64,000 bases of DNA from Rhodococcus rhodnii NBRC 100604 (GTDB lineage Bacteria; Actinomycetota; Actinomycetes; Mycobacteriales; Mycobacteriaceae). Where the stretch lies: NCBI RefSeq assembly GCF_001894925.1, contig NZ_BCXD01000006.1, positions 1 to 64,000 of the forward strand, given 5' to 3'. The notes beneath the pieces are model-generated. The model worked only from the letters and a program-made list of their open reading frames with translations. It was not told the origin of the DNA and did not search any database. Position numbers and translations under genes: made by a program. Shown in pieces: positions 7,460 through 16,527 of the stretch (its first letter is position 1; the number at the start of each line of letters is the position of its first letter).

Positions 7460-9613
7460 ATGAATTCGCGTGTTGCAGAAGGTGATCGCTCGTCACGTGT
7501 CGCGACGTCGAAGTGGCGCTGGATCGTTCCGGCGGTGCTGCTCGTGGTGTGGCTTGCGATCGCGGGTATCGGCGGGCCCTTCGCGGGCCAGCTCACGTCG
7601 GTGCAGTCCAACGACAACACGTCGTTCCTTCCCGAGAGCGCCGAGGCGACGCAGGTCGCCGAGCTCTCCCGCGAGTTCGACGATTCGGAGGAGATTCCCG
7701 CACTGATCGTCGCCGAACGCGACGGGCCCGTCACCGGTGAGGATCTCGCCTATCTCGCCGAGCTGGCCGAACGGGTGGCCGGTTCCGGTGGCGTGACGGA
7801 GACGGCGTCGCCGCCGATCGAGTCGGACGACGGGCAGGCCGCTCAGATCGTCGTCACCGTCGACGGCACCGAGCCCGGCGACGCCGTCGAGGCGATCCGC
7901 GACATGATCGGTGAGGGAACTCCCGACGGGCTCTCGGTGTATGTGGCGGGGCCCGCGGGGCAGGCCGCGGACCTGTCGGCGGCGTTCGCGGGAATCGACG
8001 GCATGCTGCTGCTCGTCACCGGCATCGTCGTCATGATCATCCTGGTCATCGTCTACCGCAGCCCGATCCTGCCGCTCATCGTCGTGCTGTCGTCGCTGTT
8101 CGCGCTCGCACTGGCCAGCGCCCTCGTCTACGCGCTGGCGAACGCCGGTGCGATCGTCCTCAACGGGCAGAGCCAGGGAATCCTCTTCATCCTCGTGTTC
8201 GGCGCCTCGACCGACTACGCGCTGCTGCTCGTCGCGCGATTCCGGGAGGAGCTGCGGGACACCGAGAACAAGTTCGTCGCGATGGCGCGGGCGTGGAAGG
8301 GCGTGCTCGAGCCCGTCTCGGCGTCGGCCGGCACCGTGATTCTCGGTGTGCTGTGCTTGCTGTTCTCCGAGCTCAACTCGAATCGCGGCCTCGGACCCGT
8401 CGCGGCGCTCGGCATCGCCGCCGCATACCTCGTGTCGCTGAGCTTCCTGCCCGCGGCGCTCGTGCTCGTGGGGCGTGTCGCGTTCTGGCCGCGCAGCCCG
8501 AAGGCCGAACCGCATTCCCAGGACGGGCTGTGGTGGCGGCTGTCCGGAAAGGTCGCGGGCAACTATCGCCGCGTGTGGATCGTGACGGGCATCGCGCTCG
8601 TCGTCATGGCGGCGTTCCTGCCGACGCTGAAGTCGAGCGGTGTGCCGCAGACGTCGCTGTTTCTCGGTGAGACCGAGTCCGTCACCGGCCAGGAGGTCCT
8701 GGCAGAGCACTTCCCCGGTGGTACCGGGTCGCCCACGATCGTCATCGCGAACGCCGACGCGGCGGAGGACGTCGCGCATGCGGTCGAGTCGGTGGAGGGA
8801 ACGGCCTCGGAGGTCACGCCTGTGACGGAGACGGGTGCGCCGGACGCGCCGCCCGTCGTCGTCGACGGCCGCGTCCAGCTGCAGGTGACGCTCGCGGACT
8901 CCCCCGACTCGGACGCCGCCGAGCAGACGGTCGTCCGTATCCGCGACGCGGTGGGCGACGTCTCGGGTGCCGACGCCCTGGTCGGTGGCCCGACGGCGAC
9001 GCAGCTCGACACCAACACGACCGCTGCGCGCGACCGCGCCGTCATCATCCCGATCGTCCTGGTCGTGGTGTTCGTGATCCTCGCGTTCCTGATGCGCGCG
9101 CTCGTGGCCCCGCTCGTGCTCCTCGCGACGACGGTGCTGTCGTTCGCATCGGCGCTGGGAGTGTCCGCGATCGTGTTCAACCACGTGATCGGATTCGACG
9201 GCTCCGATCCCGTCGTGCCGCTGTTCGCGTTCGTGTTCCTCGTCGCGCTCGGGATCGACTACAACATCTTCCTCATGACGCGCGTCCGGGAGGAGACGAT
9301 CCGGCACGGCACCGCCGAGGGGGTCCGGCGTGGTCTCGCGATCACGGGCGGGGTCATCACGTCCGCGGGTGTCGTGCTCGCCGCGACGTTCGGCGCGCTC
9401 GCGGTGATCCCGTTGCAGTTCATGGCGCAGATCGCGTTCATCGTCGCGTTCGGTGTGCTGCTCGACACGATCGTGGTGCGCTCGCTGCTCGTGCCGGCGA
9501 TGACGCTCGACATCGGATCCCGGATCTGGTGGCCGTCGCGGCTCGCTCGCAGCGACCCACCCGCCCCCGAGACCCGTCAGCGGGCCATCCCCGAGGGCCG
9601 CGGCTCCGAATAG
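7460..9613 (+). CDS. MMPL/RND family transporter
   Basis: A 717-residue inner-membrane transporter with two MMPL halves, each with a large extracytoplasmic loop and about six membrane helices. The proton-relay motifs are visible: GASTDYALLLVARFREE in the first half and LGIDYNIFLMTRVREE in the second. It is shorter than mycobacterial MmpL4 (about 970 residues) and resembles the compact actinobacterial type. An AGAGG site precedes the ATG at 7460 by about 5 nt. It is the first gene of an eight-gene operon, and from its position it may export the modified lipid made by the following enzymes; that is inference. Confidence 0.9.
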   Translation: MNSRVAEGDRSSRVATSKWRWIVPAVLLVVWLAIAGIGGPFAGQLTSVQSNDNTSFLPESAEATQVAELSREFDDSEEIPALIVAERDGPVTGEDLAYLAELAERVAGSGGVTETASPPIESDDGQAAQIVVTVDGTEPGDAVEAIRDMIGEGTPDGLSVYVAGPAGQAADLSAAFAGIDGMLLLVTGIVVMIILVIVYRSPILPLIVVLSSLFALALASALVYALANAGAIVLNGQSQGILFILVFGASTDYALLLVARFREELRDTENKFVAMARAWKGVLEPVSASAGTVILGVLCLLFSELNSNRGLGPVAALGIAAAYLVSLSFLPAALVLVGRVAFWPRSPKAEPHSQDGLWWRLSGKVAGNYRRVWIVTGIALVVMAAFLPTLKSSGVPQTSLFLGETESVTGQEVLAEHFPGGTGSPTIVIANADAAEDVAHAVESVEGTASEVTPVTETGAPDAPPVVVDGRVQLQVTLADSPDSDAAEQTVVRIRDAVGDVSGADALVGGPTATQLDTNTTAARDRAVIIPIVLVVVFVILAFLMRALVAPLVLLATTVLSFASALGVSAIVFNHVIGFDGSDPVVPLFAFVFLVALGIDYNIFLMTRVREETIRHGTAEGVRRGLAITGGVITSAGVVLAATFGALAVIPLQFMAQIAFIVAFGVLLDTIVVRSLLVPAMTLDIGSRIWWPSRLARSDPPAPETRQRAIPEGRGSE

Positions 9614-9618
9614 GGGGC

Positions 9619-10965
9619 ATGGGGAGACACGAGAAAGACGACAGCGACGGCGATCCCGGCCTGCGGCGGATCGCCGTGGTCGGGAGCGGCGCCGCCGGGC
9701 TGGTCGCGGCCCACGAGCTCGCGCGGGCCGATCACGTCACGCTCTACGAGGCCGACGACCGGCTCGGCGGCCACGCCCACACCCACCGGTTCGAGTTCGA
9801 CGGCCGTGCGGTGCACGTGGATTCGGGCTTCATCGTCCACAACGACCGCACCTATCCCACGCTGCTGCGGCTGTTCGACGAACTCGGCGTCGCGACGCAG
9901 GAATCCGACATGTCGATGTCGATCCGCGACGAGGAGACCGGGCTCGAGTACGCGGGGGCGCGGGGCTGGCGCGGGCTGTTCCCGACGTCGGCGAATCTGC
10001 GGCGGCCGCGATTCTGGAAGATGCTGGTCGACGTCACGCGGTTCCACCGCGCCGCCCGCGCAGCGCTGGCCTCCGGTGACGGCGACGAGACGCTCGGCGA
10101 CTTCCTCGATCGGCACGGTTTCGACGGATACTTCCGCTCCTGCTTCGTGACGCCGCTGGTCGCGGCGGTGTGGTCGTGCGACGCGCAGCTCGCGATCCGC
10201 TATCCCGCGCGCTACCTGTTCGCGTTCCTGAGCCATCACGGGATGCTCACCGTGTTCGGTTCGCCGACGTGGCGCACCGTCACGGGTGGCTCCGCGCGCT
10301 ACGTCGAGGCGATCGAGGCCCGGCTCCAGACCGTCCTCACGGGCACTCCCGTCACCGAGATCCATCGGCTTCCCGACGGCGTGCGCATCGTCGACGGCGC
10401 GGGCGGCGACCGGATCTTCGACGGCGTCGTCGTGGCGGCGCATCCGCGGCAGGCGCTCGCAATGCTTGCCGCCCCCACCGATGCGGAGCGCGAGATTCTC
10501 GGCGCGATGCCGTACTCGCGCAATCACGCGCAGGTGCACACCGACGAGTCGCTGCTTCCCCGTGCCGAGCGTGCGCGTGCGTCGTGGAACCACGTCACCC
10601 CGCGCGGCGGCGATGCGGGTTCGGTCGTCGTCACGTACGACCTCACGAGGCTCATGCGGCTCGATCACCCCCGTGACCGGCGGATCCTCGTCACGCTCGG
10701 CGGCGGCGACTACGTCGATCCCGCGACGGTGCTCGCGGAGACGACCTACGAGCATCCGCAGTACACGCCCGACTCGGTCGCGGCGCAGGCGCGGCTCCCG
10801 GAACTCGCGTCCGATCGGCTCGTGTTCGCGGGGGCGTATCACGGGTGGGGATTCCACGAGGACGCCGCGCTCTCGGGGCTCCGCGCGGCCGAGCGGCTCT
10901 GTGCGAATCGGGCCCCGGCATCGCACCGAGAACCCGAACCCGAACCCGCACAGGAGCCGGCATGA
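9619..10965 (+). CDS. FAD-dependent amine-oxidase-like protein of lipid modification (Rv0449c-like)
   Basis: A 448-residue flavoprotein. The dinucleotide-binding motif VVGSGAAGLVAAHEL lies near residue 20, followed by LYEADDRLGGHAHTH, and a C-terminal FAGAYHGWGFHEDAALSGLRAAE closes the FAD site. Proteins of this family are consistently linked with DUF1365 and cyclopropane-synthase-like enzymes. In alphaproteobacteria related genes take part in furan fatty acid formation from methylated acyl chains. Here it probably oxidises or desaturates a methylated acyl chain. The gene starts 5 nt after mmpL and overlaps the next gene at ATGA. Confidence 0.85.
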   Translation: MGRHEKDDSDGDPGLRRIAVVGSGAAGLVAAHELARADHVTLYEADDRLGGHAHTHRFEFDGRAVHVDSGFIVHNDRTYPTLLRLFDELGVATQESDMSMSIRDEETGLEYAGARGWRGLFPTSANLRRPRFWKMLVDVTRFHRAARAALASGDGDETLGDFLDRHGFDGYFRSCFVTPLVAAVWSCDAQLAIRYPARYLFAFLSHHGMLTVFGSPTWRTVTGGSARYVEAIEARLQTVLTGTPVTEIHRLPDGVRIVDGAGGDRIFDGVVVAAHPRQALAMLAAPTDAEREILGAMPYSRNHAQVHTDESLLPRAERARASWNHVTPRGGDAGSVVVTYDLTRLMRLDHPRDRRILVTLGGGDYVDPATVLAETTYEHPQYTPDSVAAQARLPELASDRLVFAGAYHGWGFHEDAALSGLRAAERLCANRAPASHREPEPEPAQEPA

Positions 10966-11747
10966 CTTTCGGTGGCGCGGCGCTGTACTCGACCCGCATC
11001 CGGCATGCGCGAACCGGCCCGGTGCGCAACGTCTTCGCGTACCGGAGCCTGTCGTGGCTCGTCGACGTCGACGAACTGCCGCGCGCGCCCTGGTATCTGC
11101 GGCCCGTCGTCGGGTTCCGGGCGGCCGATCACCTCGAACCGCCCGCGCCCGGGGAGCCGGACACCCTGCGCAGCCGCGCCGAGTCGGTGCTCCGCGGCGA
11201 GGGCATCGAGATCGGCGGCGGCAGCATCCGGGCGTTGCTGAACTCCCGGACGCTCGGGTACGTCTTCGATCCGCTCTCGCTGTTCTGGTGCCACGACCGC
11301 GGCGGCGCCCTCGTCGCCGTGATCGCCGAGGTGCACAACACCTACGGCGGACGGCACGCCTACGTCGTCCGGGCCGGGAGCGACGTCGGGTCCGGGAGCG
11401 ACACCGCCGCGGCGCACACCGTGCGCAAGAGTTTTCCCGTCTCGCCGTTCAACGACGTCTCGGGCCACTACACGCTGCGCGTGCCCGAGCCGGGCGAGCG
11501 GCTGGCGGTCGACGTCGTGCTGCGCCGGGACGGGCAGCCGCCGTTCACCGCGACGATGCGCGGCACGCGACGAGCGGCGTCGCGACGCGCGGTGATCGCG
11601 GCGGCGGTGAGCACACCGCTGGCCCCGATCGTCGTCGCGGCCCGCATCAGGATCCAGGGAATCGGTCTGTGGGCGCGCGGACTTCCGATCACGCGCGGCG
11701 CCACCACCGACGGAAACCTCCGTGTCGAGAAGGAGACGGTCTCGTGA
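10962..11747 (+). CDS. DUF1365 family protein (Rv0448c-like)
   Basis: 261 residues. The beginning (ALYSTRIRHARTGPVRNVFAYRSLSWLVDVDELP) and FDPLSLFWCHDRGGALVAVIAEVHNTYG are diagnostic of DUF1365. Its exact reaction is not established to my knowledge, but it is an invariant partner of the flavoprotein and the methyltransferase in fatty-acid-modifying clusters. Overlaps of 4 bp at both ends indicate translational coupling. Confidence 0.85.
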   Translation: MTFGGAALYSTRIRHARTGPVRNVFAYRSLSWLVDVDELPRAPWYLRPVVGFRAADHLEPPAPGEPDTLRSRAESVLRGEGIEIGGGSIRALLNSRTLGYVFDPLSLFWCHDRGGALVAVIAEVHNTYGGRHAYVVRAGSDVGSGSDTAAAHTVRKSFPVSPFNDVSGHYTLRVPEPGERLAVDVVLRRDGQPPFTATMRGTRRAASRRAVIAAAVSTPLAPIVVAARIRIQGIGLWARGLPITRGATTDGNLRVEKETVS

Positions 11748-13042
11748 CAGTGAACGAAACCCGTACGGAGAGCGGGCACGACACCCGCCCGGCGCCGGAC
11801 GAGAACGTCTGGCCGGGGCTCTCGGCGCCGCCGGCGGGATTGCGAGCCACGGTCTCGGCGCGCGTCGTCGACCGGCTGCTTCGCCGGGCGGCCGGGACGC
11901 TCGCCGTCCGGATCGAGTATCCCGACGGAACGCTCGTGGGCGGCGCCGTGGACGATCCCGCCGCGCCGCGCATGATCCTGCGCGACCCGCAGGCGTTCGC
12001 GCGCCGTGTCGGCCGCTCGGGGCTCATCGGCTTCGGCGAGTCGTACATGGCGGGCGACTGGACGTCGCCGGACCTGTCGGCGGTGCTCACGGTGTTCGCG
12101 CAGCAGATGGCGAGCCTCGTTCCGAAACCGTTGCAGTGGCTGCGCGCCCTGGTGCTGGCGAGCCGGCCGTCGTCCGAGAACGGCACGGCGGAGAACGCGC
12201 GTACGAACGTCTCCCGCCACTACGACCTCTCCAACGAGCTGTTCGCGGCTTTCCTCGACGACACGATGACGTACTCGTCGGCGGTGTTCGGCGAACTCGA
12301 TCCGCCGCCGCGCTTCGACGACCTCGCCGCAGCGCAGCGCGCCAAGATCGACCGGCTGCTCGACGCCGCGCGCGTCGGACCGGGCAGCAGGGTCCTCGAG
12401 ATCGGGACCGGATGGGGCGAGCTGTGCATCCGCGCGGCGGAACGGGGAGCGACCGTCCGCTCGATCACGCTGTCGAGCGAACAGCGCGAGCTGGCCCGCG
12501 AGCGCGTCGCCGCGGCCGGCTACGCCGACAGCGTGCAGATCGACCTGCTCGACTACCGCAGTCTCGACGGCAGCTACGACGCCGTCGTGTCGGTCGAGAT
12601 GATCGAGGCCGTCGGCGAGCGCTACTGGCGCGACTACTTCCGTGTGATCGACGACGTGCTCGCGCCGGGCGGTGCCGTCGCGATCCAGGCGATCACGATG
12701 CCGCACGACCGGATGCTCGCGACGCGCCGCACGTACACGTGGGTGCACAAATACATCTTTCCCGGCGGGATGCTGCCGTCCCATCGCGCGCTGGACGACG
12801 TCACGCGGCAGCACACGTCGTTGCGCATCGTCGACACCGCCTCGCTCGGTCCGCACTACGCCGAGACGCTGCGACTGTGGAAGACGCGGTTCGCGGCGGC
12901 GGCCGACCGGGTCGCGGCCCTCGGCTTCGACGACACGTTCCGGCGGATGTGGCACTTCTATCTCTCGTACTCGGAGGCGGGATTCCGCTCGGGGTACATC
13001 GACGTCGAGCAGATCACCTTCGCGAGGACGGAGTCGGAATGA
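11744..13042 (+). CDS. ufaA1: cyclopropane-fatty-acid-synthase-like SAM methyltransferase 1 (UfaA1-like)
   Basis: 432 residues with a GTG start overlapping the previous stop. The N-terminal lipid-binding part contains GLIGFGESYMAGDWTSPDLSA. The catalytic part has SRHYDLSNELFAAFLDDTMTYSSAVF and the SAM motif VLEIGTGWGELCIRAAERG. The segment SVEMIEAVGERYWRDYF is typical of CFA synthases acting on unsaturated acyl chains of phospholipids. By gene order it is the counterpart of M. tuberculosis UfaA1, which methylates oleate. Product identity (cyclopropane, 10-methyl or methylene) cannot be read from sequence. Confidence 0.85.
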   Translation: MTVNETRTESGHDTRPAPDENVWPGLSAPPAGLRATVSARVVDRLLRRAAGTLAVRIEYPDGTLVGGAVDDPAAPRMILRDPQAFARRVGRSGLIGFGESYMAGDWTSPDLSAVLTVFAQQMASLVPKPLQWLRALVLASRPSSENGTAENARTNVSRHYDLSNELFAAFLDDTMTYSSAVFGELDPPPRFDDLAAAQRAKIDRLLDAARVGPGSRVLEIGTGWGELCIRAAERGATVRSITLSSEQRELARERVAAAGYADSVQIDLLDYRSLDGSYDAVVSVEMIEAVGERYWRDYFRVIDDVLAPGGAVAIQAITMPHDRMLATRRTYTWVHKYIFPGGMLPSHRALDDVTRQHTSLRIVDTASLGPHYAETLRLWKTRFAAAADRVAALGFDDTFRRMWHFYLSYSEAGFRSGYIDVEQITFARTESE

Positions 13043-14292
13043 GTGTCGCGACGGAACTGGAACGAGCGCTGGCACCGTTCGCGGGAGGCGCACTGCCGGT
13101 GCGGCTGACGGCCTGGGACGGCAGCGTCGCGGGCCCGCGGGACGCTCCCCGTGTCACGGTCTCGAGCCCGAACGCGCTCGCGCGGCTGTTGTGGAACCCG
13201 GGGGAACTCGGTGCGGCACAGGCGTACGTGAGCGAGGAGATCGACGTCGACGGCGATCTCGGCGAGGCGCTGGAGCACGTGTGGGAGGTCGCTGCGCAGC
13301 GTGGGCTGCGGGGTGTGCGGCCCGGACCGAAGGCGATTCTCGCGGCGGCGCGGGTTGCGATCGCGGCGGGAGTTCTCGGCCGCCGGCCATCGAATCCGGC
13401 GAGCCAGGCGAAGGTTCGCGGCAGGCTGCACAGCCTTCGGCGTGATCGCGCCGTGATCGGGCATCACTACGACCTCTCCAACGATTTCTACTCGCTGATA
13501 CTCGATTCCCGGATGGCCTACTCCAGTGCGTATTTCGGGATCGATCCCCAGGTTTGTGCACAGGTTGGGGATGAAACCGCGCTCGAAGCGGCACAACTCG
13601 CGAAACTCGACCTCGTCTGCGACAAGGTCGGGCTGCGCCCGGGCGCGCGCTTCCTCGACGTCGGGTGCGGGTGGGGCGCGCTCGCGATCCACGCGGCGCA
13701 CACCCGTGGCGCGCGGGTTCTCGGAATCACGCTCTCGCGGGAACAGAAATCGTTCGCGGACAAGCGGATCGCAGACCTCGGTCTCGAGGAGCGCGTCGAG
13801 ATCCGGTTGCAGGACTACCGCGAGACTCCGGAACGCGGCTTCGATGCCGCGGCGTCGCTCGAGATGGGAGAGCACGTCGGGGACGCGAACTATCCGTCCT
13901 ACGCGCGGATGCTGCACGACGCCGTCCGGCCCGGCGGGAAGGTTCTCGTGCAGCAGATGTCCCGAGACGGCCGCCATCCGGGCGGGGGTCCGTTCATCGA
14001 ATCGTTCATCGCGCCGGACATGTCGATGCGGCCCGTCGCGCGGACCGTCGCCGCCCTCACGGCCACCGGGCTCGACTTCGTCGAGTCGCAGTCGTTGCGC
14101 CGTGACTACGTGTGGACGGTCGACGGCTGGCTCGCGAACTTCCGCCGCAATCGGCGCGAGATCGAAGCGATGGTGGGGCTCGAGGTGGCGCGCGTGTGGG
14201 AGCTGTACCTCGTGGGCGGCCGGATGAGTTTCGACAGCGGCCGCATGGGGGTCGACCAGATTCTGCTGCGACGACCGGGAGGTGACGCATGA
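13039..14292 (+). CDS. cyclopropane-fatty-acid-synthase-like SAM methyltransferase 2
   Basis: 417 residues. The N-terminus (LLWNPGELGAAQAYVSEEIDVDGDLGEAL) differs clearly from its upstream neighbour and resembles the tuberculostearate-type methyltransferases (BfaB/TmsB group) as I recall them. Catalytic features are IGHHYDLSNDFYSLILDSRMAYSSAYF, the SAM motif FLDVGCGWGALAIHAA and LEMGEHVGDANYPSYARM. Having two distinct enzymes in tandem implies two methylation steps or two acyl positions. It overlaps both neighbours by 4 bp. Confidence 0.85.
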   Translation: MSVATELERALAPFAGGALPVRLTAWDGSVAGPRDAPRVTVSSPNALARLLWNPGELGAAQAYVSEEIDVDGDLGEALEHVWEVAAQRGLRGVRPGPKAILAAARVAIAAGVLGRRPSNPASQAKVRGRLHSLRRDRAVIGHHYDLSNDFYSLILDSRMAYSSAYFGIDPQVCAQVGDETALEAAQLAKLDLVCDKVGLRPGARFLDVGCGWGALAIHAAHTRGARVLGITLSREQKSFADKRIADLGLEERVEIRLQDYRETPERGFDAAASLEMGEHVGDANYPSYARMLHDAVRPGGKVLVQQMSRDGRHPGGGPFIESFIAPDMSMRPVARTVAALTATGLDFVESQSLRRDYVWTVDGWLANFRRNRREIEAMVGLEVARVWELYLVGGRMSFDSGRMGVDQILLRRPGGDA

Positions 14293-15095
14293 ACGGGTTC
14301 TCGCTCGGCGGCTTCGCGATCGTCTCGATCGCGTCGCTCGCCGCGCTCGCCGTCGTACAGGCGGTGACGTTCGTGATCGGGCGCCGCGTCGGCCGCTGGG
14401 CCGTCGTCGACGTCGCGTGGGGTCCGGGATTCGCGGTGGTCGCCGCCGTCGGACTGCTCGTCGGCAACGGCGACACCGCGCGGGCGCTGCTGCTGTTCGT
14501 CCTGACCTCGGTGTGGGGGCTGCGGCTCGGCCTGCACATCGCGCGCGAGTCGCGGGGCAAGGGAGAAGACCCTCGCTACGAGGACATGCTGGAGCGTGCG
14601 GGCGGCGGCACGACGGCGACGGTGATCCGGAAGATCTTCCTGACGCAGGGCGCGGCGCAGTGGTTCGTCTCACTGCCGCTCCAGGTGTCGGCCGCTGCGG
14701 GCCCGACGACGGGCCTCGGGACGGTCGTGGCGGCCCTCGGTGTCGCGGCGTGGCTCGTCGGCTTCGTGTTCGAGGCAGTCGGCGATCTGCAGCTGTCCCG
14801 GTTCAAGGCGGATCCCGGCAATCGCGGAAAGATCATGGACCGCGGGCTGTGGGCGTGGACGCGGCACCCGAACTACTTCGGCGACGCCGCCGTCTGGTGG
14901 GGACTGTGGGCGATCGCGGCGAGTGCGTGGCCCGGTGTGCTCACCGTCGTCTCGCCCCTCGTCATGACGTACTTCCTCGTGTTCGCGACGGGCGCACGGC
15001 TGCTCGAGCGTTCGATGGAGAAGCGTCCCGGCTATCGCGACTACCAGCAGCGCACGAGCTTCTTCGTGCCGCTGCCACCACGCCGAGGGGAGTAG
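14289..15095 (+). CDS. DUF1295 integral membrane reductase-like protein (Rv0446c-like)
   Basis: 268 residues with about seven hydrophobic segments. The C-terminal RHPNYFGDAAVWWGLW and ERSMEKRPGYRDYQQRTSFFVP motifs define the DUF1295 group, which is related to steroid 5-alpha-reductases and isoprenylcysteine methyltransferases. A role as NADPH-dependent reductase of the methylated acyl chain is plausible. It overlaps the second methyltransferase by 4 bp and lies 5 bp before sigK. Confidence 0.85.
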   Translation: MNGFSLGGFAIVSIASLAALAVVQAVTFVIGRRVGRWAVVDVAWGPGFAVVAAVGLLVGNGDTARALLLFVLTSVWGLRLGLHIARESRGKGEDPRYEDMLERAGGGTTATVIRKIFLTQGAAQWFVSLPLQVSAAAGPTTGLGTVVAALGVAAWLVGFVFEAVGDLQLSRFKADPGNRGKIMDRGLWAWTRHPNYFGDAAVWWGLWAIAASAWPGVLTVVSPLVMTYFLVFATGARLLERSMEKRPGYRDYQQRTSFFVPLPPRRGE

Positions 15096-15100
15096 TCCGG

Positions 15101-15733
15101 ATGACGGGGCTCGCTACGGCTACGCTCGGCGTCGATGAGCGGATACAGCCGATGAAGAGCGCCGGGCCGGCCGACCACGCCCGCGAGAGCGAGCGTCTCG
15201 CCGAGCTTCTCGGCCGGGTCGCCGGTGGCGACAGCGCGGCGTTCGGGGATTTCTACTCCCACACGAGCGCCCGGGTGTACGGCATGGTGCTGCGCGTACT
15301 GCGCGATCCCGGCTACAGCGAGGAGACGACCCAGGAGGTCTACCTCCAGGTCTGGCAGAACGCCGGATCGTTCGACGCGAAGCAGGGTTCGGCGATGTCG
15401 TGGGTCGTCATGCTCGCGCATCGGCGCGCCGTCGACCGCGTCCGTTCCGAACAGGCGGGCACCGAACGCGACGCGGTGTACGGCGCCGCGACCTGGGCGG
15501 GTGCGTTCGACACCGTCGCCGAGGAGGTCATGGTGCGCGCCGAGAGCAACGAGGTCGGCGACTGTCTCGGTTCGCTGACCGAGGTGCAGAAGAGGTCCGT
15601 CGTGCTCGCCTACTACGGCGGTCTCACCTACCGCGAGGTCGCCGAGCGGCTCGCCGTCGCGCTGCCCACCGTCAAGACACGAATCCGCGACGGCCTGATC
15701 CGGCTGCGTCGCTGCCTGGGGGTGGCGGCGTGA
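15101..15733 (+). CDS. sigK: ECF sigma factor SigK
   Basis: 210 residues. Region 2 contains GDSAAFGDFYSHTSARVYGMVLRVLRDPGYSEETTQEVYLQVWQ, which is very close to mycobacterial SigK. Region 4 contains VLAYYGGLTYREVAERLAVALPTVKTRIRDGL. I use the ATG at 15101 because GAGGGGAG lies 9 nt upstream. An in-frame ATG at 15152 would give 193 residues, closer to the M. tuberculosis protein (187). The 4-bp overlap with rskA ensures coupled synthesis of the sigma factor and its inhibitor. Confidence 0.85.
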   Translation: MTGLATATLGVDERIQPMKSAGPADHARESERLAELLGRVAGGDSAAFGDFYSHTSARVYGMVLRVLRDPGYSEETTQEVYLQVWQNAGSFDAKQGSAMSWVVMLAHRRAVDRVRSEQAGTERDAVYGAATWAGAFDTVAEEVMVRAESNEVGDCLGSLTEVQKRSVVLAYYGGLTYREVAERLAVALPTVKTRIRDGLIRLRRCLGVAA

Positions 15734-16527
15734 CCGAACTCCACGACACCGCACCGGGCGAGCCCACCGACCTGCAGGAGCTTGCTCCGCTCTACGCACT
15801 CGACGCCGTCGACGACGCCGAACGCCGCGAGATCGACACGCTCGTTGCACGGGCGCCCCGTGAGGAGCGCGAACGGTTCGAGGCGATCGTCCGGGACACC
15901 CGCGAGACGATGGCGGCGCAGTCCGCCGCGACCGCGCAGACCCCGCCCCGGCACGTGTTCGAGCGGGTTCTCGCGGGAATCGCAGCCGCGGGCTCCCCCA
16001 CCCCTCCCATCGAGTCCGGCCACTCCGACACCGAGTCGCCGCCGCCGACCGACCTCGCGGCCCGCCGCCGGACGAGGTTCGCGCTCGCGATCGCAGCTGC
16101 GGCGGCGGTCGTCGTCGTCGCGATCGGGGCGGTGTCCGTCGTCCTCGGCAGCGACCCCGATCCCGGGCCCGCACCGGCGCCCAGCGTCACCGAACAGGTG
16201 CTCGCGGCGCCCGACATGCGCATGGTGTCGGTCCCCGTCGAGGGTGGTACGGCGGTCGTCGTGTCGTCGGCGCAGCACGACGCGGGCGTGCTCATGATGA
16301 ACGACGTCCCGCCGCCGCCCGACGGCTCGGCCTATCAGCTGTGGCTGCTCGGCGAGGGCCACTCGCCGCGGTCCGCGGGCGTCATGGAGCCGGGCGACGT
16401 CGGGCCGGCGACGACGGCCGTCGTCGAGGGCATCGAGGGATCGAACGCGCTCGCGTTCACCGTGGAACCGCCCGGTGGTTCGCCGCAGCCCACGAGCGAT
16501 CCGTTCGCCTACCTACGCTTCGGCTGA
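15730..16527 (+). CDS. rskA: anti-sigma-K factor RskA
   Basis: 265 residues with a GTG start overlapping the sigK stop. The cytosolic N-terminus (LQELAPLYALDAVDDAERREID) is the RskA sigma-binding domain. A single membrane helix follows (FALAIAAAAAVVVVAIGAVS, about residues 115-135). The extracytoplasmic part contains YQLWLLGEGHSPRSAGVM and ends AFTVEPPGGSPQPTSDP, which matches the RskA C-terminal domain. It probably holds SigK at the membrane until regulated proteolysis. The 3' end overlaps the convergent antiporter gene by 15 bp. Confidence 0.9.
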   Translation: MTELHDTAPGEPTDLQELAPLYALDAVDDAERREIDTLVARAPREERERFEAIVRDTRETMAAQSAATAQTPPRHVFERVLAGIAAAGSPTPPIESGHSDTESPPPTDLAARRRTRFALAIAAAAAVVVVAIGAVSVVLGSDPDPGPAPAPSVTEQVLAAPDMRMVSVPVEGGTAVVVSSAQHDAGVLMMNDVPPPPDGSAYQLWLLGEGHSPRSAGVMEPGDVGPATTAVVEGIEGSNALAFTVEPPGGSPQPTSDPFAYLRFG

